The position numbers and the translations under genes were made by a program. This document shows, piece after piece, positions 47,857 to 57,189 of a DNA stretch of 64,000 nucleotides; within the stretch, counting starts at the first letter, position 1, and every line of letters starts with the position of its first letter. The stretch spans positions 1 through 64,000 of the forward strand of contig JAQUTK010000006.1 in NCBI GenBank assembly GCA_028709785.1, given 5' to 3'. The DNA comes from Bacteroidales bacterium (lineage in GTDB: Bacteria; Bacteroidota; Bacteroidia; Bacteroidales; JAQUTK01). The notes beneath the pieces are model-generated. The model searched no databases. It saw nothing but the letters and a program-made list of their open reading frames with translations, and was not told where the DNA came from.

Positions 47857-49512
47857 ATGATAAAACGCCTCTTAATACTTACCTGCTTCGTATCTCTTCT
47901 GTTCAGTTCCTGTCAGAAAAGCCTGAAAGATATTATTGCTCAAACAGAGAAGGCAACCTTTATTATTTATACATTTGATGATTTTGGAGCACCCAGTGGA
48001 TCCGGATCCGGTTTTTTTATTGATGAAGAAGGAACCGGGATAACGTGTTATCACGTGCTGGATGGAGACGTAAAAGCCATCATAAAGAGATCAGATAGCG
48101 TCATATTCGAGATTGACACAATCATCTTATCCGATGAAAAATGGGATATTGTAAAGTTTAAAGTCTTGAATAAGAACCACATCAAGTTTGATTATCTGAA
48201 GATTGCCAATAAAGCGCCAGAGAAAGGAGATAAGGTCTATAATATCAGCAGCCCTTTAGGATTGATAGCGACAGTATCAGAAGGAATAGTCTCCTCCTTA
48301 AGAAAAGATCATCATGGAGACATTGTTCAGGTCACAGCACCAATCTCTCCGGGTAGCAGTGGAAGCGCATTGCTCAATGAAAAAGGAGAAGTATTCGCCG
48401 TAGCGACATTTCAAGGAAGAGGTCAAAACCTTAATTTTGGAGTCGCATTTACTCCTCAGAAGATGGATCAACTGGAGAGTAACGATTTTAGAGACTATAA
48501 TCCCAAGTTTAATCAGAAGGATAGTTTTATCATATTAAACATACCCTCTGAAAGAAGTGCAGAGATTGTCTTAAATGCATTAGAATTCAGGACAGACTCG
48601 ACAGTAGCCTATTTCTCCTATACGAATATGAATCTGCCATCCGGAGATGAATTCTATATCTGGAACGAACTGAATAAGAAAGACGAAGGATTTTTGATCC
48701 ATGACCTGGAAAGAAACAAGAAATATTATCTCATATCATCTACCATTGGAGTAGACAAAGAGAATGCGACGCAAGTATCATTAGTTTGCAGCTATAGATT
48801 TAAAGTGTTTTTTCCTCCAATAAAAGAGAAATTGGGCAAGGTGGATATCATCTCAGATTACTCATCAAGAGGTTGGCAATTTAAAGGTATTGATCTGGAG
48901 AAATTCAGAAATCAAACAAATATCGATCTGGATAGCTATCAAAGAGATCATGCGTTTGGAGAAATGGAACAAGGGAAAGTAGAAGATGCTACTTCAATGT
49001 TTTCCCATATACTGGACGAATCACCGGAAGATGTGCAAGCACTCAATGCGATGGGGATTATCTCTTCTATAAATGATGACGATGAGAGTGCAGAGTATTA
49101 TTTTAGCCAGGCAATTGAATATCACCCAACGAATAGTATGAGTTATTTGAACCGTTACGAGGCGCGTAGAAATCTTAAGAATTATAAGGAAGCGTTAGAC
49201 GATATCAACCAGGTACTTACATTAGACAGTGTCCAACCGGACAACTATGCATATAGAGCCATATTATACATTGACATGGAGGAGTGGGATAAAGCAATTG
49301 CCGATTGGAATAAAACTTTATCAACTGAAGATTTCAAGAATGATGTGGTAGCTTATTATAACAGAGCGTTTTGTCAGAAGAGTGCCGGCAGATATATTCA
49401 GGCTCGCAAAGACATACAAACAGCATACAAATCTACGACTGATCCTGAACTTAAAAAAGATTTGAGGGATTTGTATGTAGAATGTGGTGGTGGGAAATTA
49501 GTGAAACGGTAA
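47857..49512 (+). CDS. Lipoprotein trypsin-like serine protease with TPR domain
   Basis: A 551-residue protein: lipobox FSSCQK (cysteine near 19), a trypsin-like S1C/HtrA-type protease domain (about 25-215) with H66, D97 and S168 (PGSSGSAL), a middle domain (about 220-345), then tetratricopeptide repeats (about 360-540). No PDZ domain is seen. It is probably anchored in the outer membrane or faces the periplasm and may degrade or sense proteins bound through the TPRs. Parts of this locus recur at 36353-36880 and 44091-44185. Confidence 0.83.
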   Translation: MIKRLLILTCFVSLLFSSCQKSLKDIIAQTEKATFIIYTFDDFGAPSGSGSGFFIDEEGTGITCYHVLDGDVKAIIKRSDSVIFEIDTIILSDEKWDIVKFKVLNKNHIKFDYLKIANKAPEKGDKVYNISSPLGLIATVSEGIVSSLRKDHHGDIVQVTAPISPGSSGSALLNEKGEVFAVATFQGRGQNLNFGVAFTPQKMDQLESNDFRDYNPKFNQKDSFIILNIPSERSAEIVLNALEFRTDSTVAYFSYTNMNLPSGDEFYIWNELNKKDEGFLIHDLERNKKYYLISSTIGVDKENATQVSLVCSYRFKVFFPPIKEKLGKVDIISDYSSRGWQFKGIDLEKFRNQTNIDLDSYQRDHAFGEMEQGKVEDATSMFSHILDESPEDVQALNAMGIISSINDDDESAEYYFSQAIEYHPTNSMSYLNRYEARRNLKNYKEALDDINQVLTLDSVQPDNYAYRAILYIDMEEWDKAIADWNKTLSTEDFKNDVVAYYNRAFCQKSAGRYIQARKDIQTAYKSTTDPELKKDLRDLYVECGGGKLVKR

Positions 49513-49831
49513 GTGATTGAATGGAGATATTTTTTTTAATGACTATAATAATGACTGGATAATACAGAGATTAAATTGCTTGTCACCTATAGAGTAATGG
49601 CTCAAGTACGCAGAAAGCCAGCGAAAGACAAATGATTTTGACTATCGGAAACAAAATCACCTTCGGAAAAGCTTGACCGAAGCAAAAGAAAATAACAATT
49701 AGTTGCTCGGTTTTTACTGGCGAAAACAGTCAATCCTTGCGCTCTATCAAATATTACATATGGAATAAAATAGTGGCGTGAGAATACCAGCAGGACCTGA
49801 ATAATCAAAATACCAATTAAAAAATCAAATA

Positions 49832-50308
49832 ATGAAAAAAGTATATTTCACTCTTATTGGAAACACTATAGGAGTTAATTTAGAAGTGTCTGGAGGTAGT
49901 CAATCGTTCGGTTATGTTATAACAGACAGATTTAGACCAGATGAAGTCAAAAAAGCTACTAAAGACTTAACAGCACAAACGCTAGAAAGTGAATTTGTGA
50001 ACGATATTAGATTTCAAATTAACCAGATTAACCATATAGGCGCTTTGACCCGAGAAAGTATTGTTGCATCTTTAAAGAGTTCATGTATAAATCATATCAA
50101 ACAATATAAAAGACTTATTGATACGGATTTATACACATATGTTGATTGTGTTATTCATATTTTGGAGTCAACAAATGAGATTAGTCAATCGGAATTGAAA
50201 CTTTTATATAGTAACTATTCAAATTTCGTATTAAATGAGTATCAGAATTATATTTATGTGGCAAAACCTCCTTTCGGACTTGTTAAATTGACAGATTTAA
50301 TGAAATAA
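49832..50308 (+). CDS. Orphan protein of unknown function (158 aa)
   Basis: I recognise no family. The protein is soluble, with no signal peptide, AT-rich codon use and a mixed alpha/beta pattern; a central helix holds INHIGALTRESIVASLK. It is the first of a set of unassigned genes in the same direction that runs to 53856 and is interrupted by an IS21 relic. The preceding 300 bases are the protease 3' flank and hold no other gene. Confidence 0.5.
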   Translation: MKKVYFTLIGNTIGVNLEVSGGSQSFGYVITDRFRPDEVKKATKDLTAQTLESEFVNDIRFQINQINHIGALTRESIVASLKSSCINHIKQYKRLIDTDLYTYVDCVIHILESTNEISQSELKLLYSNYSNFVLNEYQNYIYVAKPPFGLVKLTDLMK

Positions 50309-50329
50309 CAATAAAGCATAAGTTATTTA

Positions 50330-50732
50330 CAACAATATGCGTGTCGCTATAAAGCAGTTAACCGGTAATGAAAAGAAGCCCACCGATGCCTTGGTTCGTA
50401 TGTCTGGATTTTACGGGTTCAACTATCGGTTTTGTAATTTTGCAAGTGACAACAAAAAAGGTCATGTGGAACCTTCTGTTGAGGTGATCCGAAGAAAAGT
50501 GTTCAGTATATGGGATTACTTTGAATTCATTCAAGAGGCTAATGCCTACTTGTTGGAGGTGTGTGACACACTCAACGCAAATGAGAATATACTGGATAAG
50601 TTTCTAGAAGAGAAGAACATTCTGGCACCACTGGCGGGTGATATGTCCTGCTTTGAAACCAGGACACTCAAGCTGGATAAATTATATACCTTTTGTCTGA
50701 GTATCTCGCATTACTCTGTTCTGCTCTTATGA
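50330..50732 (+). pseudogene. istA: IS21-family IstA transposase fragment
   Basis: The frame gives NMRVAIKQLTG, LVRMSGFYGFNYRFCNFA, KGHVEPSVEVIRRKVFS and a tail ending in SISHYSV, fitting the C-terminal half of IS21 IstA. Neither the N-terminal DNA-binding part nor istB is present. It is a decayed fragment. Confidence 0.7.
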
Positions 50733-50849
50733 ATTGCTTTACATAAGAGCGGAACTTCATACAGACTAAAAGAAACACAGCAATGGATAAAAATTAAAAA
50801 TAAAAAAACAAATATCCGAAATAAATAACTACTTTAGCCTCGACAAAAC

Positions 50850-50875
50850 TGTACATTTTTCAATTAGAATTTACA
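50850..50875 (+). repeat. 26-base direct repeat, left end of orphan-gene block
   Basis: Matches 54885-54910 at 25 of 26 bases (TGTACATTTTTCAATTAGA core). The two copies bracket the orphan genes and the IS66-like fragment. Confidence 0.85.
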
Positions 50876-50946
50876 AAGTTTACAACTAATAGAATAAAAA
50901 CAAACTCGTAAAAATCAAATTCACTTACAATTTTAAAAACAAAATT

Positions 50947-51264
50947 ATGGATCCAAGAGATCAAATTTCTATTGCTCATTTAAAATCAATGAATTTAAGA
51001 AATTCATTTCAACAAGATTTGACAGAAAAGATTAGAATTGTTACTCAAGACTTTACGAAAAATATTTACATTCACCAGTTTGCAGATATTGCGAGTGAAT
51101 ATGCTTACGTAATGTGTAAAGAGTTTAAAGATAAATCGGGTTTTATTACACCTGCTATCAGAGACTATTTAATCGATGAAGTATGTGATGCTGTTCAGGT
51201 GCGCACTCCTGAATTCAGTAAGGTAAGACAAGATGTTTTGGATAGAGTTAGAAGAAGAATATAA
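50947..51264 (+). CDS. Orphan protein of unknown function (105 aa)
   Basis: A small, charged, mostly helical protein without signal or membrane segment. It ends in an arginine-rich stretch (DRVRRRI). No family recognised. It begins 72 bases after the left 26-base repeat and is followed after 18 bases by the next orphan gene, so the two may be co-expressed. Confidence 0.45.
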   Translation: MDPRDQISIAHLKSMNLRNSFQQDLTEKIRIVTQDFTKNIYIHQFADIASEYAYVMCKEFKDKSGFITPAIRDYLIDEVCDAVQVRTPEFSKVRQDVLDRVRRRI

Positions 51265-51282
51265 GTGAAAAACTGAAATATT

Positions 51283-51645
51283 ATGAAACAATACGCAGAG
51301 ATTACAGACAGAGGAGAATGTTTAGCAACACTATATACATTCCCCCAAATTCCTTGGCCAGAATCATTTTTAAAACATGTTGCTTGTCGTGAAGAATGGT
51401 CTAAGTCAGATTTTTACCCACATAATGGATTAGTCGCAGAAATACCTTACGTGATTAGTCAGAATATATCATTAAAAATAGATATTGATATATACATTCT
51501 AAAAATCAATGAGACGTTTTATGTTCCGATGACAATCAAAGGGATAAAGCTATTAAGTGAATCCGAATACAGAAATAAAAGACCTTTTAACAAAATTCAG
51601 GGAATGGACGAGCGACAAAGTCGAATAAATGATTTTTGGACTTAA
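51283..51645 (+). CDS. Orphan protein of unknown function (120 aa)
   Basis: A soluble 120-residue protein with proline- and aromatic-rich start (TFPQIPWPESF) and a beta-rich centre (LKIDIDIYILKIN). Size and composition resemble small immunity-type proteins, but no motif proves this. It is closely behind the 105-residue gene. Confidence 0.45.
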   Translation: MKQYAEITDRGECLATLYTFPQIPWPESFLKHVACREEWSKSDFYPHNGLVAEIPYVISQNISLKIDIDIYILKINETFYVPMTIKGIKLLSESEYRNKRPFNKIQGMDERQSRINDFWT

Positions 51646-51955
51646 AATGAATTGAAGCCACGAATAATATATTATAGATAATTTACATTATTTCGTAAAA
51701 ATACGGTGGATTTGCGACAATAGCGAACAGATTAATCTATATCTTTTGACTTTTAATCAGATAGTCGTTTAGAGATTCCGTTGATAGTCACCCGCCGATA
51801 TATACTTAGGGTTCACTGAATTATTTGCTAATATCAAATAATTCAGCGAACCCTAGATAATAATTTAATATCTTCCTAGTCATTATATTGAAGTTTTGAC
51901 TGTATTGTAGGATTGGAATTTAGTAAAAAATGAAATAATTAAAAATATCAAGAAA
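51646..51955 (+). other. Intergenic gap with long hairpin
   Basis: 310 bases without a gene. Its main element is the hairpin at 51808-51854. Confidence 0.5.
51808..51854 (+). terminator. 19-base hairpin, likely terminator or structured spacer
   Basis: Inverted repeat 51808-51826 with 51836-51854, one mismatch, ends AGGGTTC/GAACCCT. No U tract follows directly, so terminator function is uncertain. Confidence 0.5.
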
Positions 51956-52573
51956 ATGGATACTAAGTACGGAGTAAATACTTTCTTCAGTGAAGTCCAT
52001 GTAAATGCAGTAGATTTCGATGAAACATTTAAATCTCCAGAATATCAGTATGTTGTTGAGGTCAAAACTATTACAAGCAACAATGGGAATGGAAGAGACG
52101 AAATGAAAATATACACCGATGGAAAACTTGAAGCTTTTGATATCGGTAACTGGAAAATTTCCCCAATTATTCAGATGCCATTCAATTGGACTGGTAATGA
52201 TGATATATTAGAAATTCAGGATATCAATTCAAAAGTTTTTTTGCAAAGAGCGACACCTGACCCTGCAACTATATTTTCCAAAAAAGATTTTGTAATTGAT
52301 ATCAAGTGGGTTTTTGAAACAATTAATTGGTTGAGAGATGTCGAAAATGTTGAGCACCTTGAATTACTCAATCATAATAAAGAATTTATAAGAGTGCTTG
52401 CAATTTATATGGATGGTGTGCAAATTGATAAAATTTTAGAATTTGCAGAAAAGATAAAGTATGAGTTAGAGACTCTGAAAAAGTTATCATTATCAGATAA
52501 ACATAAGGCATCAGTCAAAATCAAAATCAAAGAAGCAATTGATCTATTCAATAAGTTGATTTTAAAACTATAA
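51956..52573 (+). CDS. Orphan protein of unknown function (205 aa)
   Basis: A soluble protein with a beta-rich first half (YQYVVEVKTITSNNG) and a helical second half rich in lysine. No signal peptide or catalytic motif. The gene is monocistronic in appearance, with large gaps on both sides. Confidence 0.45.
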   Translation: MDTKYGVNTFFSEVHVNAVDFDETFKSPEYQYVVEVKTITSNNGNGRDEMKIYTDGKLEAFDIGNWKISPIIQMPFNWTGNDDILEIQDINSKVFLQRATPDPATIFSKKDFVIDIKWVFETINWLRDVENVEHLELLNHNKEFIRVLAIYMDGVQIDKILEFAEKIKYELETLKKLSLSDKHKASVKIKIKEAIDLFNKLILKL

Positions 52574-52592
52574 GAATGGACCGGTAATGACA

Positions 52593-52629
52593 AAATTGAA
52601 CCAACAGTTTTATTCATACTGATCAAAGT
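52593..52629 (+). repeat. 37-base direct repeat, copy 1
   Basis: AAAATTGAA(C/T)CAACAGTTTTATTCATACT followed by ATCAAAG recurs at 54999-55035 with two mismatches. Confidence 0.75.
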
Positions 52630-52785
52630 AGATAGATAGATAGAATCTGAAAATATTTCTGAAATAACTTGCGATTATGTGAAATATTTTGATTTCCTTT
52701 GCCATTAATAAATGATTGGTTTAGAAATAAAACGGGTTCTTTTCTAAACTGACTGAAAAACTAATTTTTAGAACCCACCTTAAGA

Positions 52786-53154
52786 ATGAATACAATGTTT
52801 GGATTTACGTCAAATTCATTAAATCAAAAAAGTTTAACGATGGTTAAAACAATTCTTAACAACTTTAAAAATCATCCTACTTATAAAGACTATTCGGTTT
52901 CTCTAAATGAACATGATATTGAAGGAAGTGCTTCAATTACCATTACAAAATATGGTCAAAATGTAAATAAGTTTTACTTCTATCCTGCCAGTTCCGGTAA
53001 TATTGCATCAATTGCAATATATGGGGCAGAATTAAGTGGTCATTTAAATTCGATTAGAAATTCAATGAACATTTTTGGACTCAAAGTGGATGAAGTGGAA
53101 ATGGTAACAAATAGTGCTTCGCCATTTGTGGATGTTTATTTGCAGGACTACTAA
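52786..53154 (+). CDS. Orphan protein of unknown function (122 aa)
   Basis: A soluble protein, part helical (TMVKTILNNFKNHPTY) and part beta (GSASITITKYGQNVNKFYFY). No family assigned. It is followed after 33 bases by the last orphan gene, probably as a pair. Confidence 0.45.
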   Translation: MNTMFGFTSNSLNQKSLTMVKTILNNFKNHPTYKDYSVSLNEHDIEGSASITITKYGQNVNKFYFYPASSGNIASIAIYGAELSGHLNSIRNSMNIFGLKVDEVEMVTNSASPFVDVYLQDY

Positions 53155-53187
53155 ATCTAATAACTAAACTCTTTAAAACATCAAAAC

Positions 53188-53856
53188 ATGGATGCTTACG
53201 TTATTGAAGAGGTCATAAACGATCTGGAGAGCAACGACAAAGAGAAAATCATCAATATATTTGCTCCGCTTATTAACAATGTAATTAATGGAGGTACAAC
53301 TTTAGAGAATATATCACGTATAATAAAGGAATGTGGACTTGACTTTGATAGTGAGCAAGTTAAAAATATATTAATTAAAAATGAGCATCAAATTATTAAT
53401 CTCAAATCCTTTTCATCAGAAATTATTAATGCGATTCAAGCTATAGAAAACAGAATCTTATTTAATAATTCTACTCCAAATGAATACATCAAAAGAGCTC
53501 AGAGTTCAGTTTTCAAAAACTATAATACATCTGCTAAAACCTCATTGACCATAAGACAAGTTGCTTTAAATTTATGTGAAAGTTACTCATCCCAAATGCA
53601 AATGTACCATAATTACAATGAAATTAGATTTGATTCAAAATCCTCAATATCAAATTACACACAAATGTCCAGTGAATTTGTAAGTATTTGGTTAGATAGT
53701 GCTGATGCAAAAGAAATACTTGGTTCTGGTTGGCAAAATAATATTAATTCTTTTATAGACATTATCGCTTTTAAAACATCAGCCTTTAATGAAATTCAAT
53801 TTGCGATTCTCCCACGACCTTATGATGCATTACATGTGAAATTATTTAGAAAATAG
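53188..53856 (+). CDS. Orphan protein of unknown function (222 aa)
   Basis: A soluble 222-residue protein, mainly helical in the first 100 residues (NVINGGTTLENISRIIKE), with a serine-rich middle. No catalytic or binding motif is seen. It is the last of the orphan series; the next feature is a truncated IS66-like transposase on the other strand. Confidence 0.45.
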   Translation: MDAYVIEEVINDLESNDKEKIINIFAPLINNVINGGTTLENISRIIKECGLDFDSEQVKNILIKNEHQIINLKSFSSEIINAIQAIENRILFNNSTPNEYIKRAQSSVFKNYNTSAKTSLTIRQVALNLCESYSSQMQMYHNYNEIRFDSKSSISNYTQMSSEFVSIWLDSADAKEILGSGWQNNINSFIDIIAFKTSAFNEIQFAILPRPYDALHVKLFRK

Positions 53857-54028
53857 ATGTCAGTTGGTAATAAAGTGCAGCAGCAATAAGGTTTTTTTGT
53901 GGTAAATCAAACATTCTGCCCCGCTTAAACATTGTGGTATGTGGACAGGAAAGAACCCTGCAATCCCTTTCTGCATATAGTCCTGTTATGGTAACTATTC
54001 AGCCAAAGGCAAATACTTTTGCTCGCAT

Positions 54029-54898
54029 TCAATAGAGTGCGAGTGTAGCATTAAAAGGTGATTGATCATTTTTCGAAGCGGTATCAGCTACTGAATGTAA
54101 TGCCATAAAGGCATCGGCTCCATTGTCTGATCGGAATGTCCCACTGACTTTCTGTTTTACTTTCAGTTTTCGGATTCCTCGTTCGATAAGATTATTATTG
54201 GATGATATTGCAGGGTTTTCCAAGAAGTTGAGAATGTAATCTTTGCACTTTATCAATCCCTTTCGAAGTCGGTCAAAATCTTCTTTTAAATGTCCCAGAC
54301 TCGCTTTCAATAAGTCATCCAGTCGCATCAACCAGGGAGAAGTGTCCATCTTCGTGGAAGGGTTCTGATTTCGTTCATGTATGGCTTCCTTCAGTAGTTC
54401 TTGAACCTTTTCTGACCAATCCTGATTGGAGTCCAATTCATTCAAGTACTGTAATTCTCTAAGGATATGGGCCAGACAGATTTGGTGGTCTTTGAAATCC
54501 AAAGCGAAGTATGCGGGATGACTGTCGGTAATAGCCGTAATGCTTTTCAAAGCATCGTCGAACTGGTCTTCAAGAAATTTTCCGGCTCGGTTGGAAGCAC
54601 GAAAGACGAATGTATAATAAGCAGTTTGTGCAATCCAAGACCAATCCAGACGCCCGTTGCAGTAGCATCCTGACTCATCGAAACCAACAACGGAAGAGTT
54701 GCTGATATAGTCTTTTATCAATTTGATTGCAGGTTCTGCCTTCATCCTTGTTGTTTGAATGATATTGCTTATCGTTCCCTGACTCATCTCTATGCCGAAT
54801 ATTGTCTTTAGCAGGGATTGCAAACGTTCATAAGGTACGCATTGCACAACATTGAGATATGTCATGTAAAATCTAATTGAAAAGTGTACATTTTTCAA
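54029..54898 (-). pseudogene. IS66-family transposase, C-terminal part only
   Basis: 289 residues covering the catalytic half of a DDE transposase of IS66/ISBst12 type: VVGFDESG, TDSHPAYF, CLAHILREL and NNLIERGIRKLKVK with D, D and E. The N-terminal DNA-binding part and accessory genes are missing, and the first codons lie inside a fold-back palindrome. Its sequence differs from the IS66 at 37755. Confidence 0.82.
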
Positions 54899-54910
54899 TT
54901 AGATTTTACA
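54865..54910. repeat. Fold-back palindrome and right 26-base direct repeat
   Basis: A 19-base perfect stem (54865-54883 with 54892-54910) separated by 8 bases lies at the broken 5' end of the transposase fragment; its right arm is the partner of 50850-50875. Confidence 0.85.
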
Positions 54911-54998
54911 CTATTCGACTTCAGGGATGAAAAATATTGATAATTCTTCAGTCACTACACATGTGTAATATGCAAATTTAAAATCGGCGTATTTCGGA

Positions 54999-55035
54999 AA
55001 AATTGAATCAACAGTTTTATTCATACTTATCAAAG
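54999..55035 (+). repeat. 37-base direct repeat, copy 2
   Basis: Partner of 52593-52629; the two copies are about 2.4 kb apart and enclose the last two orphan genes and the transposase fragment. Confidence 0.75.
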
Positions 55036-55050
55036 ACCAGACCGGTGTCT

Positions 55051-55097
55051 AGCACTGATTTTAGTTGACTCTCAGAAGTTCAACTAAAATCAGTGCT
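55051..55097. repeat. 18-base perfect hairpin
   Basis: Stem 55051-55068 with 55080-55097 and an 11-base loop. No U tract, so its role is open. Confidence 0.75.
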
Positions 55098-55254
55098 TGA
55101 CAGTATATTGTTCTGGCTTCTTTCAATAGTTTTTCAAAGTCTTCAGTTCTTCAGTTCCTTTTCCCTACATACGGTATATCAATTGTCAAACAAAAGCTAC
55201 CGGATATCTCTGCAATAAATTTCCTTCAGCTCATACGAAAGACCGCATTAAAAT

Positions 55255-55285
55255 TTTGAGGGAATGATATATATACATACTTTTG
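55255..55285 (+). promoter_or_regulatory. Bacteroidetes-type promoter of the truncated glycosidase-like gene
   Basis: TTTG at 55255-55258, 19 bases, then TACTTTTG at 55278-55285: a perfect -33/-7 pair, 44 bases before ATG 55330. The downstream copy of the gene at 57013 has no such promoter. Confidence 0.85.
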
Positions 55286-55319
55286 CAAACCCTGATGTAT
55301 TGTATATACTTTATTGAAT

Positions 55320-55506
55320 AACCCGAAGAATGAAAAACTTTATTTTGGCGTATCTCTGTCTGGCGATGCTATCTCTTTCCTCCAATGCGAAAGAGATCGT
55401 TTTGCAAAGTAAATATGTGTCGTTGTCCATCAATGAGAAAGGATACGTCACGAGCATAAAGAGTCTTGAGAATGGGAAGGAGTATGCCATTGATGGAAAG
55501 CCATCG
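55320..55506 (+). repeat. 187-bp direct repeat, copy 1 (5' end of glycosidase-like gene)
   Basis: Matches 57003-57189 over its whole length with fewer than ten differences. The offset is exactly 1683 bases, and the DUF4143 ATPase gene lies between. Confidence 0.92.
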
Positions 55507-55542
55507 TGTTCATCGAACATGGGAAATAGGATGTACGATTGA
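55330..55542 (+). pseudogene. Truncated 5' copy of glycosidase-like gene
   Basis: 70 codons: signal peptide (MKNFILAYLCLAML) and the first 59 residues of the protein also encoded at 57013. Homology ends at KPS, after which an unrelated tail (CSSNMGNRMYD) leads to a stop. It retains the only recognised promoter of the pair. Confidence 0.85.
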
Positions 55543-55571
55543 ATTGAATTGAAAATAATGGGATTTTTGTA

Positions 55572-55600
55572 TTGAAAATCGTGGGAACTGTGTATTTTTG
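55572..55600 (+). promoter_or_regulatory. Promoter of the DUF4143 ATPase gene
   Basis: TTG at 55572-55574, 18 bases, then TATTTTTG at 55593-55600, a good -33/-7 pair 26 bases upstream of the start. Confidence 0.7.
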
Positions 55601-55626
55601 CCACTGGAGATATAAATTAAAGACGT

Positions 55627-56892
55627 ATGTATTATAACAGATTACTTGAAAAAGAGATTGAACTCAAATTGAAAACATCTGGTGCTGTCCTTGTGGCCGG
55701 ACCAAAGTTCTGTGGTAAAACTACTACTTGTATGCTTTATCAAAAGAGTTTTATCAAGCTAAATACGAAGCAGGTCATTGCAATGGCACGAATGAATACT
55801 AAAGCAGTGTTAAAGGGTGAGACACCTAGGCTTATTGATGAGTGGCAGAAGGCGCCGGATATTTGGAATCAGGTGAAAGATGACCTGGACTTCAATTACG
55901 AGTTTGGTAAATTCATTCTTACAGGTAGTTCAACTCCAGCCGATAAGACCGAGGTACATCATAGTGGTGCAGGTAGAATTACACCTTTACTGATGCGTCC
56001 AATGAGCTTGTTTGAATCAAAAGAATCCAAAGGGTCCGTTTCTCTACAAAACTTGTTTGATGGTACAGGGGATTATCCATGGGAAATCGATCATGACTTT
56101 ACTTTGGAGGATGTTTCCCACTTACTTTGTCGAGGAGGTTGGCCTATTTCAGTCTTGGCTCAAAAAGAGATTGCCATTGAGATTACCAAGAACTACTGGA
56201 ATGGACTATTCGTTTTTGAGGATTGTGGAAACGAGCGTTTCCGCAATAAGAAGCCTGAGGTCTTGAAAATGATAGTGAAAAGTTATGCCCGACATATCTC
56301 AACAGAGGCTGCTATTTCTACTATTATTGCCGATGTGCGTCAAAGTAACGAAAGAACCATGGATCCCAAAACTTTTGATGATTATATGGAGGCTCTGAAA
56401 GATTTATATCTGATAGAAGACATGCAGGCTTGGAACCCCAATATACGTTCGAAAACTTCCATCCGTTGTACACCAACAAGGCATTTTGTTGATACATCTA
56501 TCGCTTGCCGTGCGTTGAATATCATGCCTGATGATTTACTACGAGACCTTGAGAGTTTTGGCCTCTTTTTTGAGGATATGGCCGTGCGTGACTTGAAGAT
56601 ATATGCTAGTACACTAGGAGGTGAGATTTTGCACTACAGAGATAATGCCGGATTGGAATGTGACGCTGTTGTTCATTTGGAAGATGGTAGATGGGGAGCA
56701 ATTGAGATAAAACTAGGTGGTGATGAACTTATTGATGCTGGTGCTACATCTCTTAAAACATTGAAAGCTAAGATAGAAGAGAAAAGCGATGAAAAGTCAC
56801 CTTCCTTCTTGATGGTGCTCACTGCTGTTGGTGGAGCCTATCAAAGAGAAGATGGTGTATATGTTGCTTCAATAAATTACCTGAAGCCTTAA
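55627..56892 (+). CDS. AAA ATPase with DUF4143 domain
   Basis: A 421-residue protein with a Walker A GPKFCGKTT at residues 25-33, the acidic RLIDEWQ (Walker B-like) near 81 and the sensor-like FILTGSSTP. The C-terminal half matches DUF4143 (LECDAVVHLEDGRWGAIEIKLGG), a restriction-endonuclease-like fold. These ATPases are widespread in accessory regions and of unknown role. It has its own promoter and is enclosed by 187-bp direct repeats, suggesting insertion as a single-gene unit. Confidence 0.88.
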   Translation: MYYNRLLEKEIELKLKTSGAVLVAGPKFCGKTTTCMLYQKSFIKLNTKQVIAMARMNTKAVLKGETPRLIDEWQKAPDIWNQVKDDLDFNYEFGKFILTGSSTPADKTEVHHSGAGRITPLLMRPMSLFESKESKGSVSLQNLFDGTGDYPWEIDHDFTLEDVSHLLCRGGWPISVLAQKEIAIEITKNYWNGLFVFEDCGNERFRNKKPEVLKMIVKSYARHISTEAAISTIIADVRQSNERTMDPKTFDDYMEALKDLYLIEDMQAWNPNIRSKTSIRCTPTRHFVDTSIACRALNIMPDDLLRDLESFGLFFEDMAVRDLKIYASTLGGEILHYRDNAGLECDAVVHLEDGRWGAIEIKLGGDELIDAGATSLKTLKAKIEEKSDEKSPSFLMVLTAVGGAYQREDGVYVASINYLKP

Positions 56893-57002
56893 TCTATTCT
56901 TAAAATGAATGCATTCTATTTTGCAGGTAAGATTTGAATCAATACATTTGCTGTGTCCCTGAATAATATTGTTGAATCAAGATGTAAGAAACTTTCAAAT
57001 GT

Positions 57003-57189
57003 AACCCGAAGAATGAAAAACTTTATTTTGGCGTACCTCTGTCTGGCGATGGTATCTCTTTCCTCCAATGCGAAAGAGATCGTTTTGCAAAGTAAATATG
57101 TGTCGTTGTCCATCAATGCGAAAGGATATGTCACGAGCATAAAGAGTCTGGAGAATGGGAAGGAGTATGCCATTGATGGTAAACCATCG
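57003..57189 (+). repeat. 187-bp direct repeat, copy 2
   Basis: Second copy of 55320-55506, continuing into the main body of the glycosidase-like gene. Confidence 0.92.

Larger units (their letters stand above)
54911..55329 (+). other. Gap with repeat, hairpin and promoter
   Basis: About 420 bases without a gene. It contains the second 37-base repeat (54999-55035), an 18-base hairpin and the promoter of the following broken gene. Confidence 0.5.

Noticed and set aside
51808-51854. Integron attC site
   Set aside because: The hairpin lacks the GTTRRRY/RYYYAAC core pair and unpaired extrahelical bases, and no integrase is present.
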